Assembly (NCBI GenBank): GCA_937921505.1
Contig: CAKZUB010000096.1
Location: 1-37,852 of the forward strand
Direction: 5' to 3'
From: an uncultured Clostridia bacterium
GTDB taxonomy: Bacteria; Bacillota; Clostridia; Lachnospirales; Cellulosilyticaceae
DNA length: 37,852 nucleotides
The notes under the pieces are model-generated. The model did not search any database, was not told the origin of the DNA, and saw only the letters and a list, made by a program, of their open reading frames with translations. Positions 8,056 to 17,370 of this stretch are shown here, in pieces. Position numbers and translations under genes: made by a program. Position 1 is the first letter of the stretch. Every line of letters begins with the position of its first letter.

Positions 8056-8304
8056 ATGCCAAACATTAAACCTGTATCAGATTTAAGAAATTACAATGAA
8101 GTGCTAAGAGATATTTCTGTTGGCGAGCCTGTCTTTTTAACTAAAAATGGACGTGGACGTTATGTCATTATAGACATAGCAGAATATCAAAAACAAGAAG
8201 CTACAATGAAATTATTATCAAAGCTTGCAGAAGCAGAAAAGGCCATCAAAACTGGGGATGAATGGTTAACAACTGCTGATGTAAAGGCGGAATTAGAGGT
8301 CTAA
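8056..8304 (+). CDS. Antitoxin, Phd/YefM family
   Basis: This 82-residue protein has the Phd/YefM N-terminal DNA-binding fold: VSDLRNYNEVLRDISVGEP, then FLTKNGRGRYVIIDIAEY. The C-terminus is helical, acidic and probably toxin-binding. GGAGG precedes ATG 8056. The toxin gene starts 4 bases after the stop. Family practice is that the antitoxin represses its own promoter together with the toxin. The pair interrupts the prophage late operon between tail chaperone and tape measure. Confidence 0.9.
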   Translation: MPNIKPVSDLRNYNEVLRDISVGEPVFLTKNGRGRYVIIDIAEYQKQEATMKLLSKLAEAEKAIKTGDEWLTTADVKAELEV

Positions 8305-8308
8305 CTTT

Positions 8309-8620
8309 ATGCATAAGATTAGACTTAACCCATTAGCTCTCAAAGATTTAAAAGCTATTAAGCAGTATATTAGCATAGAACTAGAAAACCCCACATCGGC
8401 TAAAAAAGTTATTAATGAAATTATTAGTACCTATGAAAAATTACAGGAATTTCCCTTAATAGGTACCGACCTATCGTCAAAAATAGATATCAAAACTGAT
8501 TATAGATTTTTGGTGTGTGGTAATTACCTCGTTTTCTATAAATGTGACTCAGAGTATGTTTCTATCTATAGAATTCTATATGCCAAACGGGATTATTTAA
8601 ATATTTTATTTACAGATTAA
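8309..8620 (+). CDS. Toxin, RelE/ParE superfamily
   Basis: This 103-residue protein starts MHKIRLNPLALKDLKAIKQYI and ends with the YRFLVCGNYLVFYKCD and IYRILYAKRDY strands typical of RelE/ParE toxins. RelE members cleave mRNA at the ribosome and ParE members poison gyrase; the sequence does not decide which applies here. The family's C-terminal R/H pattern (RILYAKRDY) is kept, so it is probably active. Pairing with a Phd/YefM-type antitoxin is common. Confidence 0.9.
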   Translation: MHKIRLNPLALKDLKAIKQYISIELENPTSAKKVINEIISTYEKLQEFPLIGTDLSSKIDIKTDYRFLVCGNYLVFYKCDSEYVSIYRILYAKRDYLNILFTD

Positions 8621-8639
8621 ACTAAATAACATTTTTAAC

Positions 8640-8672
8640 AAGCACTTACTAAAAAACAGTAGGTGCTTTTTT
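8640..8672 (+). terminator. Rho-independent terminator after the toxin gene
   Basis: AAGCACTTACT (8640-8650) pairs with AGTAGGTGCTT (8658-8668), with one mismatch, across a 7-base A-rich loop. The 3' arm runs into a T-tract. It lies inside the late operon and before the tape measure ribosome site, so it closes the toxin-antitoxin cassette. Late transcription must read through it. Confidence 0.85.
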
Positions 8673-8701
8673 GTTGCAAAAAATTGAGAGGAGGTGGAAA
8701 C

Positions 8702-11350
8702 ATGGCAGGTAAAATCAAAGGGATTATCATTGAAATTGGTGGAGATACTAAGCCACTTGAGAAGGCTCTTAGCAATGTCAATAAGACAAGCCGAAGCCTT
8801 CAATCAGAACTACGAGAAGTAGAAAAACTTCTTAAACTAGATCCAGGCAACACTGAACTTGTAGCTCAGAAGTTAAAGCTCCTGCAAGACCAAACTAGTA
8901 CAACAGCAGAGAAGCTAAAGATTTTGAAGGACGCACAGGCAGAAGTAAATAAACAGTTTGCTGAAGGTAAGATTAATGAAGATCAATATCGCGCCTTTAA
9001 TCGTGAACTTGAAAAAACTTCTATTGAGCTAAGGCAGTTAGAGGGAAGTGCAGATAAAGCTGGAAATGAAGTAGATGAGCTTGGTAATAAGTCTGATAAG
9101 TCAGGTGGTAAGCTTTCAAAGCTAGGTCAAGTTGCAGGCAAAGTTGCGATAACTTCTGTAAAAGCAGTGGGTACAGCTTTTGTAGCAGCTGGAACCGCAG
9201 TCGTAGGACTTGGAGCGGCCGCTTTAAAAGTAGGAAGTGAATTTGAAGCAGGGATGTCTCAGGTCCAAGCAATCTCAGGCGCTACTGGGGAGGATTTAAA
9301 AAAGCTAGAACAAGCTGCTAAAGAAATGGGTGCTAATACCATGTTTTCAGCCTCCCAATCAGCAGAAGCTTTACAATACTTAGCCTTAGCTGGCTATAAT
9401 ACTGAAAAGTCTATTTCAGCTCTACCTAAAGTTTTAGATCTTGCAGCTGCTGGTGGTATGGATCTTGGATATGCCAGTGACCTTGTTACAGATAGTATGG
9501 CTTCACTTGGTATAAGCATCGAGGGGCTGAATCCTTTTGTAGATGAGCTTGCAAAAACTAGTCAAAAATCCAACACCAGTGTCTCACAATTAGGGGAGGC
9601 TATTCTTACAGTTGGTGGTACAGCGAAGGTACTAGCCGGCGGTACAACAGAGCTTAATACTTCTCTTGGTATCCTTGCAGATAACGGTATAAAAGGAGCT
9701 GAAGGTGGAACTGCCCTTAGAAATATTATTCTTTCTCTTACCGCACCTACTAGTAAAGCGGCTAATAAAATAGAGGAACTTGGCATATCTGTTACAGATG
9801 CAACGGGTAATATGCTACCACTTAATGAAGTGTTTAAACAGTTTGATAAACAACTGGTTGGCTTATCAGAAGCTGAAAAGACCAATGCGCTTAATGAAAT
9901 ATTTAATAAAACAGATCTTAAGTCAGTCAACGCCTTACTTTCAAATAGTGGTGCTCGCTTTGATGAACTTAGTGGTTATATAAAGGATGCTGATGGCGCA
10001 GCTGCTGCTATGGCTGTTACTATGCAAGATAATTTAAAGGGCGCTATCACACAGCTTCAATCAGGTGTTGAAGGCTTAGGTATCAATATGTATGAGTATC
10101 TAAAGGAGCCTGCTAAAGAAGTTGTCCAAAGTGTTACTGAGATGATAAGTGAAATTAATGCTGCTCTTATGAGCGGGGAAGATATTATGACCACACTTCC
10201 TACGATCATTAGTAAAATACTAGGCAAGTTAATAGAGCTTATTCAGCAATATCTCCCTCAGGCAGTTTCGGTCATTAGTGAGGTAGCCTATGGACTTCTT
10301 AATATGCTTATAGAGGCTATTGTAGAAAGTATTCCTATGCTAGCTGAGGTTGCAAGCACCATTCTAGTAGACTTTGTGAAGTTTATATGTGACGCCTTAC
10401 CAACTTTATTAGATGCAGCTATCCAGATTGTTATAACCCTAGCCAACGCCTTATCTGAAAAGCTACCGGAACTTATTCCTATCATAGTAGAAGGGATTTT
10501 AAACCTTGTAAATGCTATTTTAGATAATCTGCCAGCTTTCATTGATGCGTCTATCAATATGATTCTAGCTCTAGTTGAAGGATTACTTAATGCACTTCCT
10601 ATGCTGTTAGAACAAGCTCCAGTTATTATTAAGAAATTAGTCGATGCCTTAGTAGCCGCTATTCCTCAGCTCATAGATGCAGCTATAAAGATTATAGTTA
10701 GTTTGGTAGAATTCATCCTCAATAACCTGGATCAAATAATTCTAGCTGCTATAGAAATAGTTATTGCTTTAACCGTTGGGTTGATTCAAGCGATACCAGA
10801 ACTTATGGCAATAACCCCTAAGCTTGTAAAAGCTATCATAGAAGTGTTTAGTAACACCAATTGGGGAGAAGTTGGGCTTAATCTTGTTAAAGGAATAGCT
10901 AAGGGCATCGCAAATGGTGTAGGGCCAGTTATAACTGCAGCAAAGAATATGGCAAATAGCGTATGGAAGAGTATAACAGGAGTCTTTGATATGCGTTCGC
11001 CATCAAGGCTTGCTATTAAGGTGTTTCAAAAGGACTTTGTTGAGGACGGGATTGGTAAAGGTATTTTAAAAGGCATCCCATCAGTCGTTAAAGATACTAA
11101 GCGTATGAGTGAAAGCATTGTGGGTGTTATGCAAGGCGTGCCAAAGCTAGATATTCTGCCACAGATGCAAAGTTTATCTGTGCCTAATAGTCTTTCAGGT
11201 AACAGCAGTAGTGTGAGTAATAACTATTCTAGCGGAGATATTGTGATTCAAAATATGAATATCAACTCTAAGGAAAATGCTCAGTACTTTGCAGAGTATC
11301 TTTTTAGCCTTAAGAAAACAAGAAACAGAACGATTGGGGTGATGACGTGA
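8702..11350 (+). CDS. Phage tail tape measure protein
   Basis: This 882-residue protein sets tail length. Residues 1-140 form a charged coiled coil (LQSELREVEKLLKLDPGN). A TP901-type tape measure domain follows at about 190-450, with GSEFEAGMSQVQAISGATG and SQSAEALQYLALAGY. Long amphipathic and hydrophobic helices then run from about 460 to 720 (repeats of LPxLIxAAIxIV type), and the C-terminus is Ser/Asn-rich. GAGGAGGTGG at 8688-8697 selects ATG 8702; upstream codons back to 8663 would run through the terminator hairpin. The stop overlaps the GTG start of the next gene. Confidence 0.94.
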   Translation: MAGKIKGIIIEIGGDTKPLEKALSNVNKTSRSLQSELREVEKLLKLDPGNTELVAQKLKLLQDQTSTTAEKLKILKDAQAEVNKQFAEGKINEDQYRAFNRELEKTSIELRQLEGSADKAGNEVDELGNKSDKSGGKLSKLGQVAGKVAITSVKAVGTAFVAAGTAVVGLGAAALKVGSEFEAGMSQVQAISGATGEDLKKLEQAAKEMGANTMFSASQSAEALQYLALAGYNTEKSISALPKVLDLAAAGGMDLGYASDLVTDSMASLGISIEGLNPFVDELAKTSQKSNTSVSQLGEAILTVGGTAKVLAGGTTELNTSLGILADNGIKGAEGGTALRNIILSLTAPTSKAANKIEELGISVTDATGNMLPLNEVFKQFDKQLVGLSEAEKTNALNEIFNKTDLKSVNALLSNSGARFDELSGYIKDADGAAAAMAVTMQDNLKGAITQLQSGVEGLGINMYEYLKEPAKEVVQSVTEMISEINAALMSGEDIMTTLPTIISKILGKLIELIQQYLPQAVSVISEVAYGLLNMLIEAIVESIPMLAEVASTILVDFVKFICDALPTLLDAAIQIVITLANALSEKLPELIPIIVEGILNLVNAILDNLPAFIDASINMILALVEGLLNALPMLLEQAPVIIKKLVDALVAAIPQLIDAAIKIIVSLVEFILNNLDQIILAAIEIVIALTVGLIQAIPELMAITPKLVKAIIEVFSNTNWGEVGLNLVKGIAKGIANGVGPVITAAKNMANSVWKSITGVFDMRSPSRLAIKVFQKDFVEDGIGKGILKGIPSVVKDTKRMSESIVGVMQGVPKLDILPQMQSLSVPNSLSGNSSSVSNNYSSGDIVIQNMNINSKENAQYFAEYLFSLKKTRNRTIGVMT

Positions 11351-13140
11351 TAGAGCTTTACAGATTAGAAAACCTTACTACCCCTTATGCCAAAGTGCCT
11401 GTAACTAGTGGTAATACACACGGTGAGAGAAACGGTTACTATGGCCTGTCTTTTTCTATTTTGAGCAAATACCTAAAACAACACAATATACTTATAGACC
11501 ACAACACCATCTTTAAAACAGATGGCCTTTTTTATGTAAGTGCAGACACCTCCAATAGTGATACAGATAAGATAGAACTTAGTATTAATGCAGAACTTAT
11601 CCAAACGCAACTCCTTGTATTTAAGTGGATTGATAGCTTAGATTTATCAGCTGCTACAATTTCACAAGCCCTTGCACAAATTTTATCAGGCACTATTTTT
11701 ACGGTAGGTACTTGTGATAATATAGGCACCTTTTCTTTTGAGGTAGAAAAGAATAATGCCCAATATGCCCTTTCAGAGCTTATCAAACAAACAGACACAG
11801 AAGTGGTCTATGATGGTTTAATGATAAGCCTTAGAAATAGCAACTGGCAGGACAACTCTTTGAGTCTTAAGAAAGGTTATGATTTTACTACGCTTAGTGA
11901 AAATACAGATGTATCAGATGTAGTAACAAGGCTTTTCTTCAAAAGTAAATCTGGAGAACTGTCGGGAGTAATAGATAGTCATTATGCCTCAAAGTACAGT
12001 TTTATACGAGAAGGCTATCAAGAGTTTGAAGGAGACAACTTAAGCATCCTTCAAAGCAAAGCTACCGAATATCTTTCTACTATAGATAAACCAAGATGCA
12101 GCATTTCTATCAGTATTCCTAAGATTAGAAAACTCTCATTAGCTTTAGCTCAGACAGTTACTATACACAATACGCTGCTTAATGAGGAAATGGTTTATAA
12201 AGTAGTATCTTACAATAAGAGTCTTACAAAGAAACCAGATACTTATCAACTCGGAGAAAGAAAAAAAGACTTTACAGATATTCAGCAGATGGTCTCAGAT
12301 CAAGTGCAAGCGATTGCACCAGAAGTAATTGTTGAGGTATTTCATAAAGAAGTGATCAGTGCAAACACCGCACATCTTCTCAATGTATGGATTAGAGATT
12401 TGAATGTGGAGTTCCTGGAAACAAACTTTGATGCACTGGATGTTAGAAGAGAAGTACCTGAAGGTAATATAAGAAACTTTATTCGTATCAAAGAGGAAGA
12501 TATGGAGTTTGTGACGCAAGGCTTAAGCACTACTGAAACAATGGATTATAAAAATAAAGATGGCGATCAAATTTATTACACAGCTATTAATAGTCAGCCA
12601 GATGCCTATAAGTATTTTACTATTACTAACCCAGCAAATATCCATCAAAACCTTACCGCAGAGCAACTAGATGCTTTTAAAGTAAAGGTAAGAAAAATCC
12701 TTACTGAAAGTGTTAAAGCCTCTTTTAAGTTTGGTACAACAAGTGGTGATATGCAATATCCTTTAATGGTTTGGGGTGCTGGAACAGATGTTAGTGGGAC
12801 TACGGATAAAGGTAAAGGTTTTATTTTCAAAGATCTAAATGGTCTTATTTTGAGGTATATAACAAGTGCCGGTATAAATCATGAGATTAAGCTTGGTGAA
12901 AATGGTATAGAAGGTATTCCACTAGGCCAGGTGATAGATATTGGAGGACTCATTGAACTACCAGGGGATGCTCTAACAAAAGCTAATTTTTATAGTGATG
13001 GAATGGAACTTTCCCACGGAGAAATAAAAACTGGCTTTTCCTGGACAACTGACAGCTCAGGCAGAATCATCTCATTAAAAAACCTTAAAACAAATGTAGC
13101 TGTACCTATAAGTTGGAGTACAGCCGCCATACCAAAGTGA
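11347..13140 (+). CDS. Tail endopeptidase-like (Tal) tail tip protein
   Basis: This 597-residue protein starts with GTG at 11347 inside the tape measure stop (GTGA overlap). The N-terminal 330 residues resemble the prophage tail/endopeptidase family that forms the tail-tip hub (ADTSNSDTDKIELSINAEL, then a QTDTEVVYDGLMISLRN stretch). The rest is beta-rich and probably forms a baseplate or host-contact extension. No lysozyme or peptidase motif was recognised in the C-terminal part. No separate distal tail (Dit) gene lies between it and the tape measure, which is unusual for this layout. Confidence 0.75.
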   Translation: MIELYRLENLTTPYAKVPVTSGNTHGERNGYYGLSFSILSKYLKQHNILIDHNTIFKTDGLFYVSADTSNSDTDKIELSINAELIQTQLLVFKWIDSLDLSAATISQALAQILSGTIFTVGTCDNIGTFSFEVEKNNAQYALSELIKQTDTEVVYDGLMISLRNSNWQDNSLSLKKGYDFTTLSENTDVSDVVTRLFFKSKSGELSGVIDSHYASKYSFIREGYQEFEGDNLSILQSKATEYLSTIDKPRCSISISIPKIRKLSLALAQTVTIHNTLLNEEMVYKVVSYNKSLTKKPDTYQLGERKKDFTDIQQMVSDQVQAIAPEVIVEVFHKEVISANTAHLLNVWIRDLNVEFLETNFDALDVRREVPEGNIRNFIRIKEEDMEFVTQGLSTTETMDYKNKDGDQIYYTAINSQPDAYKYFTITNPANIHQNLTAEQLDAFKVKVRKILTESVKASFKFGTTSGDMQYPLMVWGAGTDVSGTTDKGKGFIFKDLNGLILRYITSAGINHEIKLGENGIEGIPLGQVIDIGGLIELPGDALTKANFYSDGMELSHGEIKTGFSWTTDSSGRIISLKNLKTNVAVPISWSTAAIPK

Positions 13141-13150
13141 GGTGACTAAG

Positions 13151-13657
13151 ATGCCTTCTATTGATTTTCAAAACGGATTTTTATGTGGCCTTGCAGCTAT
13201 GGGTATTCCTATTGATAGTGGCCAAGGCGGTGGCACGGAACCTGGAGCACTGCCTGATATTTCTCAGTTCAATGTAGTTAACTGTGAATATTACAGCGGT
13301 GATTTTGAACACTGCGTAAATTACTTAAGGCTGAACACTTATAGAACTATTTTAAGCAGCAATGCTTACTATCTACCTTCATCTGGGATTGTGCTTATTG
13401 GTGGATGGGACTTAGCAGATTGGGATAGTTGGGGTGATGATCCACGCGCAATGTTAAAGATTACAGTTGACGGTGCTGTTATTTATGAAGGCCTTGCTCA
13501 AAACTACTTTGACCCGCAAAATAACGGCTCTCTTTATAATAATCCAGTAAAGGCTTTTAACTATAAAACATCTTTTAATATTTCTGCTAGGCGTCTTAAT
13601 CTATCAGATGAGATGTTTATGCAGCTTCATTATGTATATGTGATTTCACCACTTTAA
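13151..13657 (+). CDS. Unknown phage tail-tip region protein
   Basis: This 168-residue protein follows the tail hub gene with a small gap and precedes the holin. GAGGTG at 13139-13144 supports ATG 13151 rather than the GTG at 13142. It begins with a short helical piece (MPSIDFQNGFLCGLAAMG), then a Gly-rich linker (DSGQGGGTEPG), then an aromatic, beta-rich domain. That build fits a small receptor-binding or baseplate-associated protein, but no family was recognised. Confidence 0.7.
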   Translation: MPSIDFQNGFLCGLAAMGIPIDSGQGGGTEPGALPDISQFNVVNCEYYSGDFEHCVNYLRLNTYRTILSSNAYYLPSSGIVLIGGWDLADWDSWGDDPRAMLKITVDGAVIYEGLAQNYFDPQNNGSLYNNPVKAFNYKTSFNISARRLNLSDEMFMQLHYVYVISPL

Positions 13658-13682
13658 TTAAATGAGAAATGGAGATAACAGT

Positions 13683-14099
13683 ATGAAAAATATAATTGAA
13701 ATAATTCAGTGCGTTTTTGCAAGTATAGGGGGATTTTTAGGGTGGTACTTAGGAGGGGTTGATGGCTTTATGTATTCACTGGTTACCTTTGTAGTCATTG
13801 ACTATTTAACTGGACTTATGGTAGCCGTTGTAGAACATAAGTTATCTAGCGAAATAGGTTTTAGGGGCATCTTTAAAAAGGTTCTTATTTTTGCTTTAGT
13901 AGGTATAGGTCATATGATAGATTTCTATGTTTTCAAGAACGGCAGTGCAATACGGACTGCTGTTCTATTTTTTTACCTTTCAAATGAGGGCATAAGCATT
14001 TTGGAGAATTCTAGCAAAATAGGACTCCCTATTCCTGAGACACTTAAAGATATTTTAGAGCAGTTAAAGAAGGAGAATGCAGATGATGGAAATAAATAA
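13683..14099 (+). CDS. Phage holin, toxin-secretion/phage-lysis (TcdE-like) family
   Basis: This 138-residue membrane protein has three or four predicted hydrophobic segments (about 6-25, 27-47, 62-80 and 88-105). It carries the family motifs DYLTGLMVAVVEHKLSS and SNEGISILENSSKIGLPIP. The holin opens the membrane at lysis so the amidase encoded next can reach the wall. GGAG 8 bases upstream supports ATG 13683 over an in-frame ATG at 13662. The 3' end overlaps the amidase gene by about 17 bases. Confidence 0.92.
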   Translation: MKNIIEIIQCVFASIGGFLGWYLGGVDGFMYSLVTFVVIDYLTGLMVAVVEHKLSSEIGFRGIFKKVLIFALVGIGHMIDFYVFKNGSAIRTAVLFFYLSNEGISILENSSKIGLPIPETLKDILEQLKKENADDGNK

Positions 14100-14760
14100 A
14101 GCCTATCTAACGATTAACCAATACTCAAGGCCTAATATAGATATGGGAACTGTTAAAGGTGTAGTTATTCATTGGGTAGCAAATCCAAACACTAGAGGCA
14201 TCGCTAATAGAAACTACTTTGAAGGACTTAAAGTTGGGAAGAAGAACAGTAAAGGTGACTATATCTACGGCAGCTCACATTATATTGTTGGGCTAGAAGG
14301 AGAAGTGATTGCACCTATTCCTGAAACTGAAGTAGCCTATCATGCAAGTACTGCTAACAAAGATCATATCGGAATAGAAGTATGCCATCCTGACTGGGGA
14401 GGGAAGTTTTCAGATGCCACTTATCAATCACTTATAGAACTTACAGCGGATATTTGTAAAAGGTATGAGTTAGATCCATTGACTGCTATTATCAGGCACT
14501 ACGATGTAACAAGTAAAGATTGTCCAAGGTATTATGTTAAGAATCCACTGTCTTGGGAACAGCTCAAAAAAGATGTAAAAGGTAAGATACTTCTAGAGAC
14601 TATAGATAAAATAAAGATTGAACTTAATGGCAGGGTGAAAGAGGTAGCTGCCGTTAATATACAAGGATACAACTATGTGAAACTTAGGGATTTAGCTGAT
14701 GACAAGATAGAAGTAAGTTACGATGCAGAGAGAAAGTTTCCTATTATAACGGCGAAATAA
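14083..14760 (+). CDS. N-acetylmuramoyl-L-alanine amidase endolysin
   Basis: This protein of about 225 residues is an Amidase_2-family zinc amidase that cuts the bond between MurNAc and L-Ala. Expected zinc ligands are visible: H30 (VVIHWVA), H139 (IIRHYDV) and C147 (SKDCPRYY). A C-terminal segment of about 60 residues (VNIQGYNYVKLRDLADD) resembles a copper-amine-oxidase-like stalk or wall-binding domain. ATG 14077 is too close to AGGAG (14071-14075); ATG 14083 or 14086 is the likelier start. Together with the holin it forms the lysis cassette. Confidence 0.93.
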   Translation: MMEINKAYLTINQYSRPNIDMGTVKGVVIHWVANPNTRGIANRNYFEGLKVGKKNSKGDYIYGSSHYIVGLEGEVIAPIPETEVAYHASTANKDHIGIEVCHPDWGGKFSDATYQSLIELTADICKRYELDPLTAIIRHYDVTSKDCPRYYVKNPLSWEQLKKDVKGKILLETIDKIKIELNGRVKEVAAVNIQGYNYVKLRDLADDKIEVSYDAERKFPIITAK

Positions 14761-14825
14761 CTTGACTTCTATCCTCACAGGAGTGATGTATAGTAGTAGC
14801 AATTTGATAGAAAGGGGTTACAAAA

Positions 14826-15998
14826 ATGAAGGTTACAATCCTCCAACCTAAGGTAGCAGAGCATATCAAAAAAAGAGTCTGCGCCTATGCAAGAGTGTCT
14901 ACTGACAGTTCTAAGCAAGGTGAATCGATTCAAAATCAAATGAGCTATTACGAGCAGCATATTAGGGAAAATCCTGACTATGGGTTTGTGGGAGTATTTG
15001 CAGATAGAGGTCACACAGGTACCAAAGATACAAGACCTGAGTTTCAAAGGATGATAGAGCTTTGCAGAGCTGGCGAGATAGATTGTATATTAACTAAATC
15101 CATATCCCGCTTTGCGAGAAATACAACCATAGTATTAGAGTATGTAAGAGAGTTAAAGTTACTGGGTGTAGAAGTACACTTTGAAAAAGAGAATATAAAA
15201 ACATTATCCAAGGACGGTGAGCTCATGCTTACTGTCCTTTCTTCGTTTGCAGAAGAAGAAAGCCGAAGTGTAAGTGAGAACCTCAAATGGCGAGTAAAGA
15301 ATAAGTTTGATCGGGGAGAAATGATTATTAATACTAGTAGGTTTCTTGGCTATGACAAAGATGAGTATGGAGAGCTGATCATCAATAAAAAAGAAGCTGC
15401 AATAGTGAGGAGAATATTTGAAGATTATATTGCTGGAAATGGAGCCTTTAAAATAGCCAATGCCTTAAATGTAGAAGGTATTCCAACAGTAGCGGGGGCA
15501 AGATGGCATGATACAACAGTTCTCCATATTTTGAAGAATGAAAAGTACAAGGGAGATGCCTTACTGCAGAAATACTATAGACCTGACCATTTATGTAAAA
15601 AGAATAAGAGAAACATAGGGCAAAGAGATAGCTATTATATAGAAGATAATCACATTCCAATTATTTCTAAGGAAATGTGGGAGCAAGTTCAAATGGAACT
15701 TAAAAAGCGTATTAAAAATACTGGAACAAGCCGAAATAGGCATCCTTTATCAGGACTACTGATATGCAGCAAATGCGGATCTAAATTAAAACGCAGAGTT
15801 TGGAATAGTGGGAAGGATTGTGAAAAAGCTGTATGGCAATGCAGTAATTATGTTAAAAACGGAAAAGATGCCTGCTCGGGGACAGTAATAGCTGACGAAT
15901 TACTGAGTGGGATTAATATAAAAGATTCAACCATTGTAAAGGAGTGGGTTATGAATGGCCAGAAGCATTACAGTTATACCAGCGCGAGCAGAGAATAG
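14826..15998 (+). CDS. Large serine recombinase, first of a pair
   Basis: This 390-residue protein has a resolvase-type catalytic domain at its N-terminus, with Ser25 in CAYARVSTD and the ISRFARN motif. A recombinase domain follows (RRIFEDYIAGNGAFKIANAL), and then a zinc ribbon (LLICSKCGSK ... WQCSNY). Its C-terminal coiled-coil part is shorter than in stand-alone serine integrases. Its last 44 bases overlap the next recombinase gene, which suggests the two work as a pair. The pair follows the lysis genes, a common place for prophage excision/integration genes in Clostridia. Confidence 0.93.
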   Translation: MKVTILQPKVAEHIKKRVCAYARVSTDSSKQGESIQNQMSYYEQHIRENPDYGFVGVFADRGHTGTKDTRPEFQRMIELCRAGEIDCILTKSISRFARNTTIVLEYVRELKLLGVEVHFEKENIKTLSKDGELMLTVLSSFAEEESRSVSENLKWRVKNKFDRGEMIINTSRFLGYDKDEYGELIINKKEAAIVRRIFEDYIAGNGAFKIANALNVEGIPTVAGARWHDTTVLHILKNEKYKGDALLQKYYRPDHLCKKNKRNIGQRDSYYIEDNHIPIISKEMWEQVQMELKKRIKNTGTSRNRHPLSGLLICSKCGSKLKRRVWNSGKDCEKAVWQCSNYVKNGKDACSGTVIADELLSGINIKDSTIVKEWVMNGQKHYSYTSASRE

Positions 15999-17358
15999 TA
16001 CTCTAGAAAATGGAGTAGAACAAATAAGACGTAAAAGGGTAGCTGCTTATTGCAGGGTTTCAACTGACCAAGAAGAGCAACTCAATAGTTTTGAAGCGCA
16101 AAGGCAGTATTTTCAAAACTTAATAAGTTCAAATCCGGAGTATGAACTGGTAGGAATATATGCTGATGAAGGAATATCAGGGACAAATACTAAAAAGAGA
16201 GAGCAATTTAATGCCATGATTCAAGCTTGTAAAGATGGAAAAATAGATTTTATTTTGAGTAAATCTATTTCTAGGTTTGCCCGTAATACTCTTGATTGTT
16301 TGAATTATATTAGGCTACTTAAAGATTTAGGTGTAGGTATATTTTTTGAGAAAGAGAACATAAATACACTAGACTCAAATGGTGAGCTTTTGATAACTTT
16401 GATGTCAAGTCTAGCACAAGAAGAAAGTCTCTCAATTAGTAAAGCCTCTACTTGGGGTGTCAGGAGAAGGTTTGAACAAGGCAAAGTAACCATTAATGAA
16501 AAAAAGTTCTTAGGCTATGATAAAGATGAACAAGGCAATCTTATCATTAATAACAGTCAAGCAGCTATTATAAAGCGTATTTATCAGGCTTATCTTGATG
16601 GAAAGGGGACAAATCATATCACTAGGGAACTGGAACAAGATAAGGTGAAGAACTGGGAAGGAAAAGTCAAATGGTATGAAAGCACCATTAGGAGCATGCT
16701 ACAAAATGAAAAATATAAAGGTGATGCACTACTCCAAAAGACTTATACCATAGACTTTCTTAGCAAAAAGAGAGAAATTAATAATGGGGAAGTACCTCAA
16801 TATTATGTTGAAGAAAGCCACCCAGCTATCATAGATCCTGAAATGTGGGAGGCAGTTCAGCTAGAAATGGAAAGAAGAAAGGCCTATTGTGAAACATATC
16901 ACATAAAGAATTTGGATACTAGATTGGTTTTCAATGGCAAGATTATTTGTAGCGAGTGCGGCAATGTTTATAGCAGAAAGACTTGGATGCAGCATACAGG
17001 CGAAAAAAGAAGAGTTTGGATGTGTAGCAGCAGATATAAAACTAAGGGGATAAAGGGGTGTGATACAGGACATCTAGATGAAACGGTTCTGAAAAAGGCT
17101 TTTGTAGAAATATTTAACGCATTGTTAGGAAATAAGCAGTATTTTCTAGATAAGTGGGAAACAGACATAGTAAGTGTCGATGCTTTGAAGAAATATAGAT
17201 TACTGAGTCTTAAAGAAGTCCTAAGGGACATGCAAAAAGTAGAAGAGTTTGATGAGATGTTGTGTATAAAGATATTGGATCACATTAAAGTAGTTGAGAA
17301 GGAAAGAAAATTGATTGTGGTATTGCTAGATGAAACAAATTTAGAATGCGAGATATAA
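15955..17358 (+). CDS. Large serine recombinase, second of a pair
   Basis: This 467-residue serine recombinase has catalytic Ser36 in AYCRVSTDQ and the ISRFARN motif, with a recombinase domain in the middle. A zinc ribbon (KIICSECGNVY ... WMCSSR) is followed by a C-terminal helical region ending in a beta strand typical of the family (ILDHIKVVEKERKLIVV). AGGAGTG at 15940-15946 supports ATG 15955. It is related to, but clearly different from, the upstream recombinase, so this is an old duplication. A terminator follows at once. Confidence 0.93.
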   Translation: MARSITVIPARAENSTLENGVEQIRRKRVAAYCRVSTDQEEQLNSFEAQRQYFQNLISSNPEYELVGIYADEGISGTNTKKREQFNAMIQACKDGKIDFILSKSISRFARNTLDCLNYIRLLKDLGVGIFFEKENINTLDSNGELLITLMSSLAQEESLSISKASTWGVRRRFEQGKVTINEKKFLGYDKDEQGNLIINNSQAAIIKRIYQAYLDGKGTNHITRELEQDKVKNWEGKVKWYESTIRSMLQNEKYKGDALLQKTYTIDFLSKKREINNGEVPQYYVEESHPAIIDPEMWEAVQLEMERRKAYCETYHIKNLDTRLVFNGKIICSECGNVYSRKTWMQHTGEKRRVWMCSSRYKTKGIKGCDTGHLDETVLKKAFVEIFNALLGNKQYFLDKWETDIVSVDALKKYRLLSLKEVLRDMQKVEEFDEMLCIKILDHIKVVEKERKLIVVLLDETNLECEI

Positions 17359-17370
17359 TAAGGTGAAAGT

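Noticed and set aside
9021..9272. Open reverse frames within phage genes (for example 5366-5659, 7048-7326, 9021-9272 and 9562-9930)
   Set aside because: They lie entirely inside well-supported genes on the other strand, have no ribosome site and show low-complexity or Ser/Leu-rich antisense composition.
14762..14794. Promoter for the serine recombinases (TTGACT and TATAGT)
   Set aside because: Spacing of about 21 bases is too long for a normal promoter and no activator site could be shown; kept out of the feature list.
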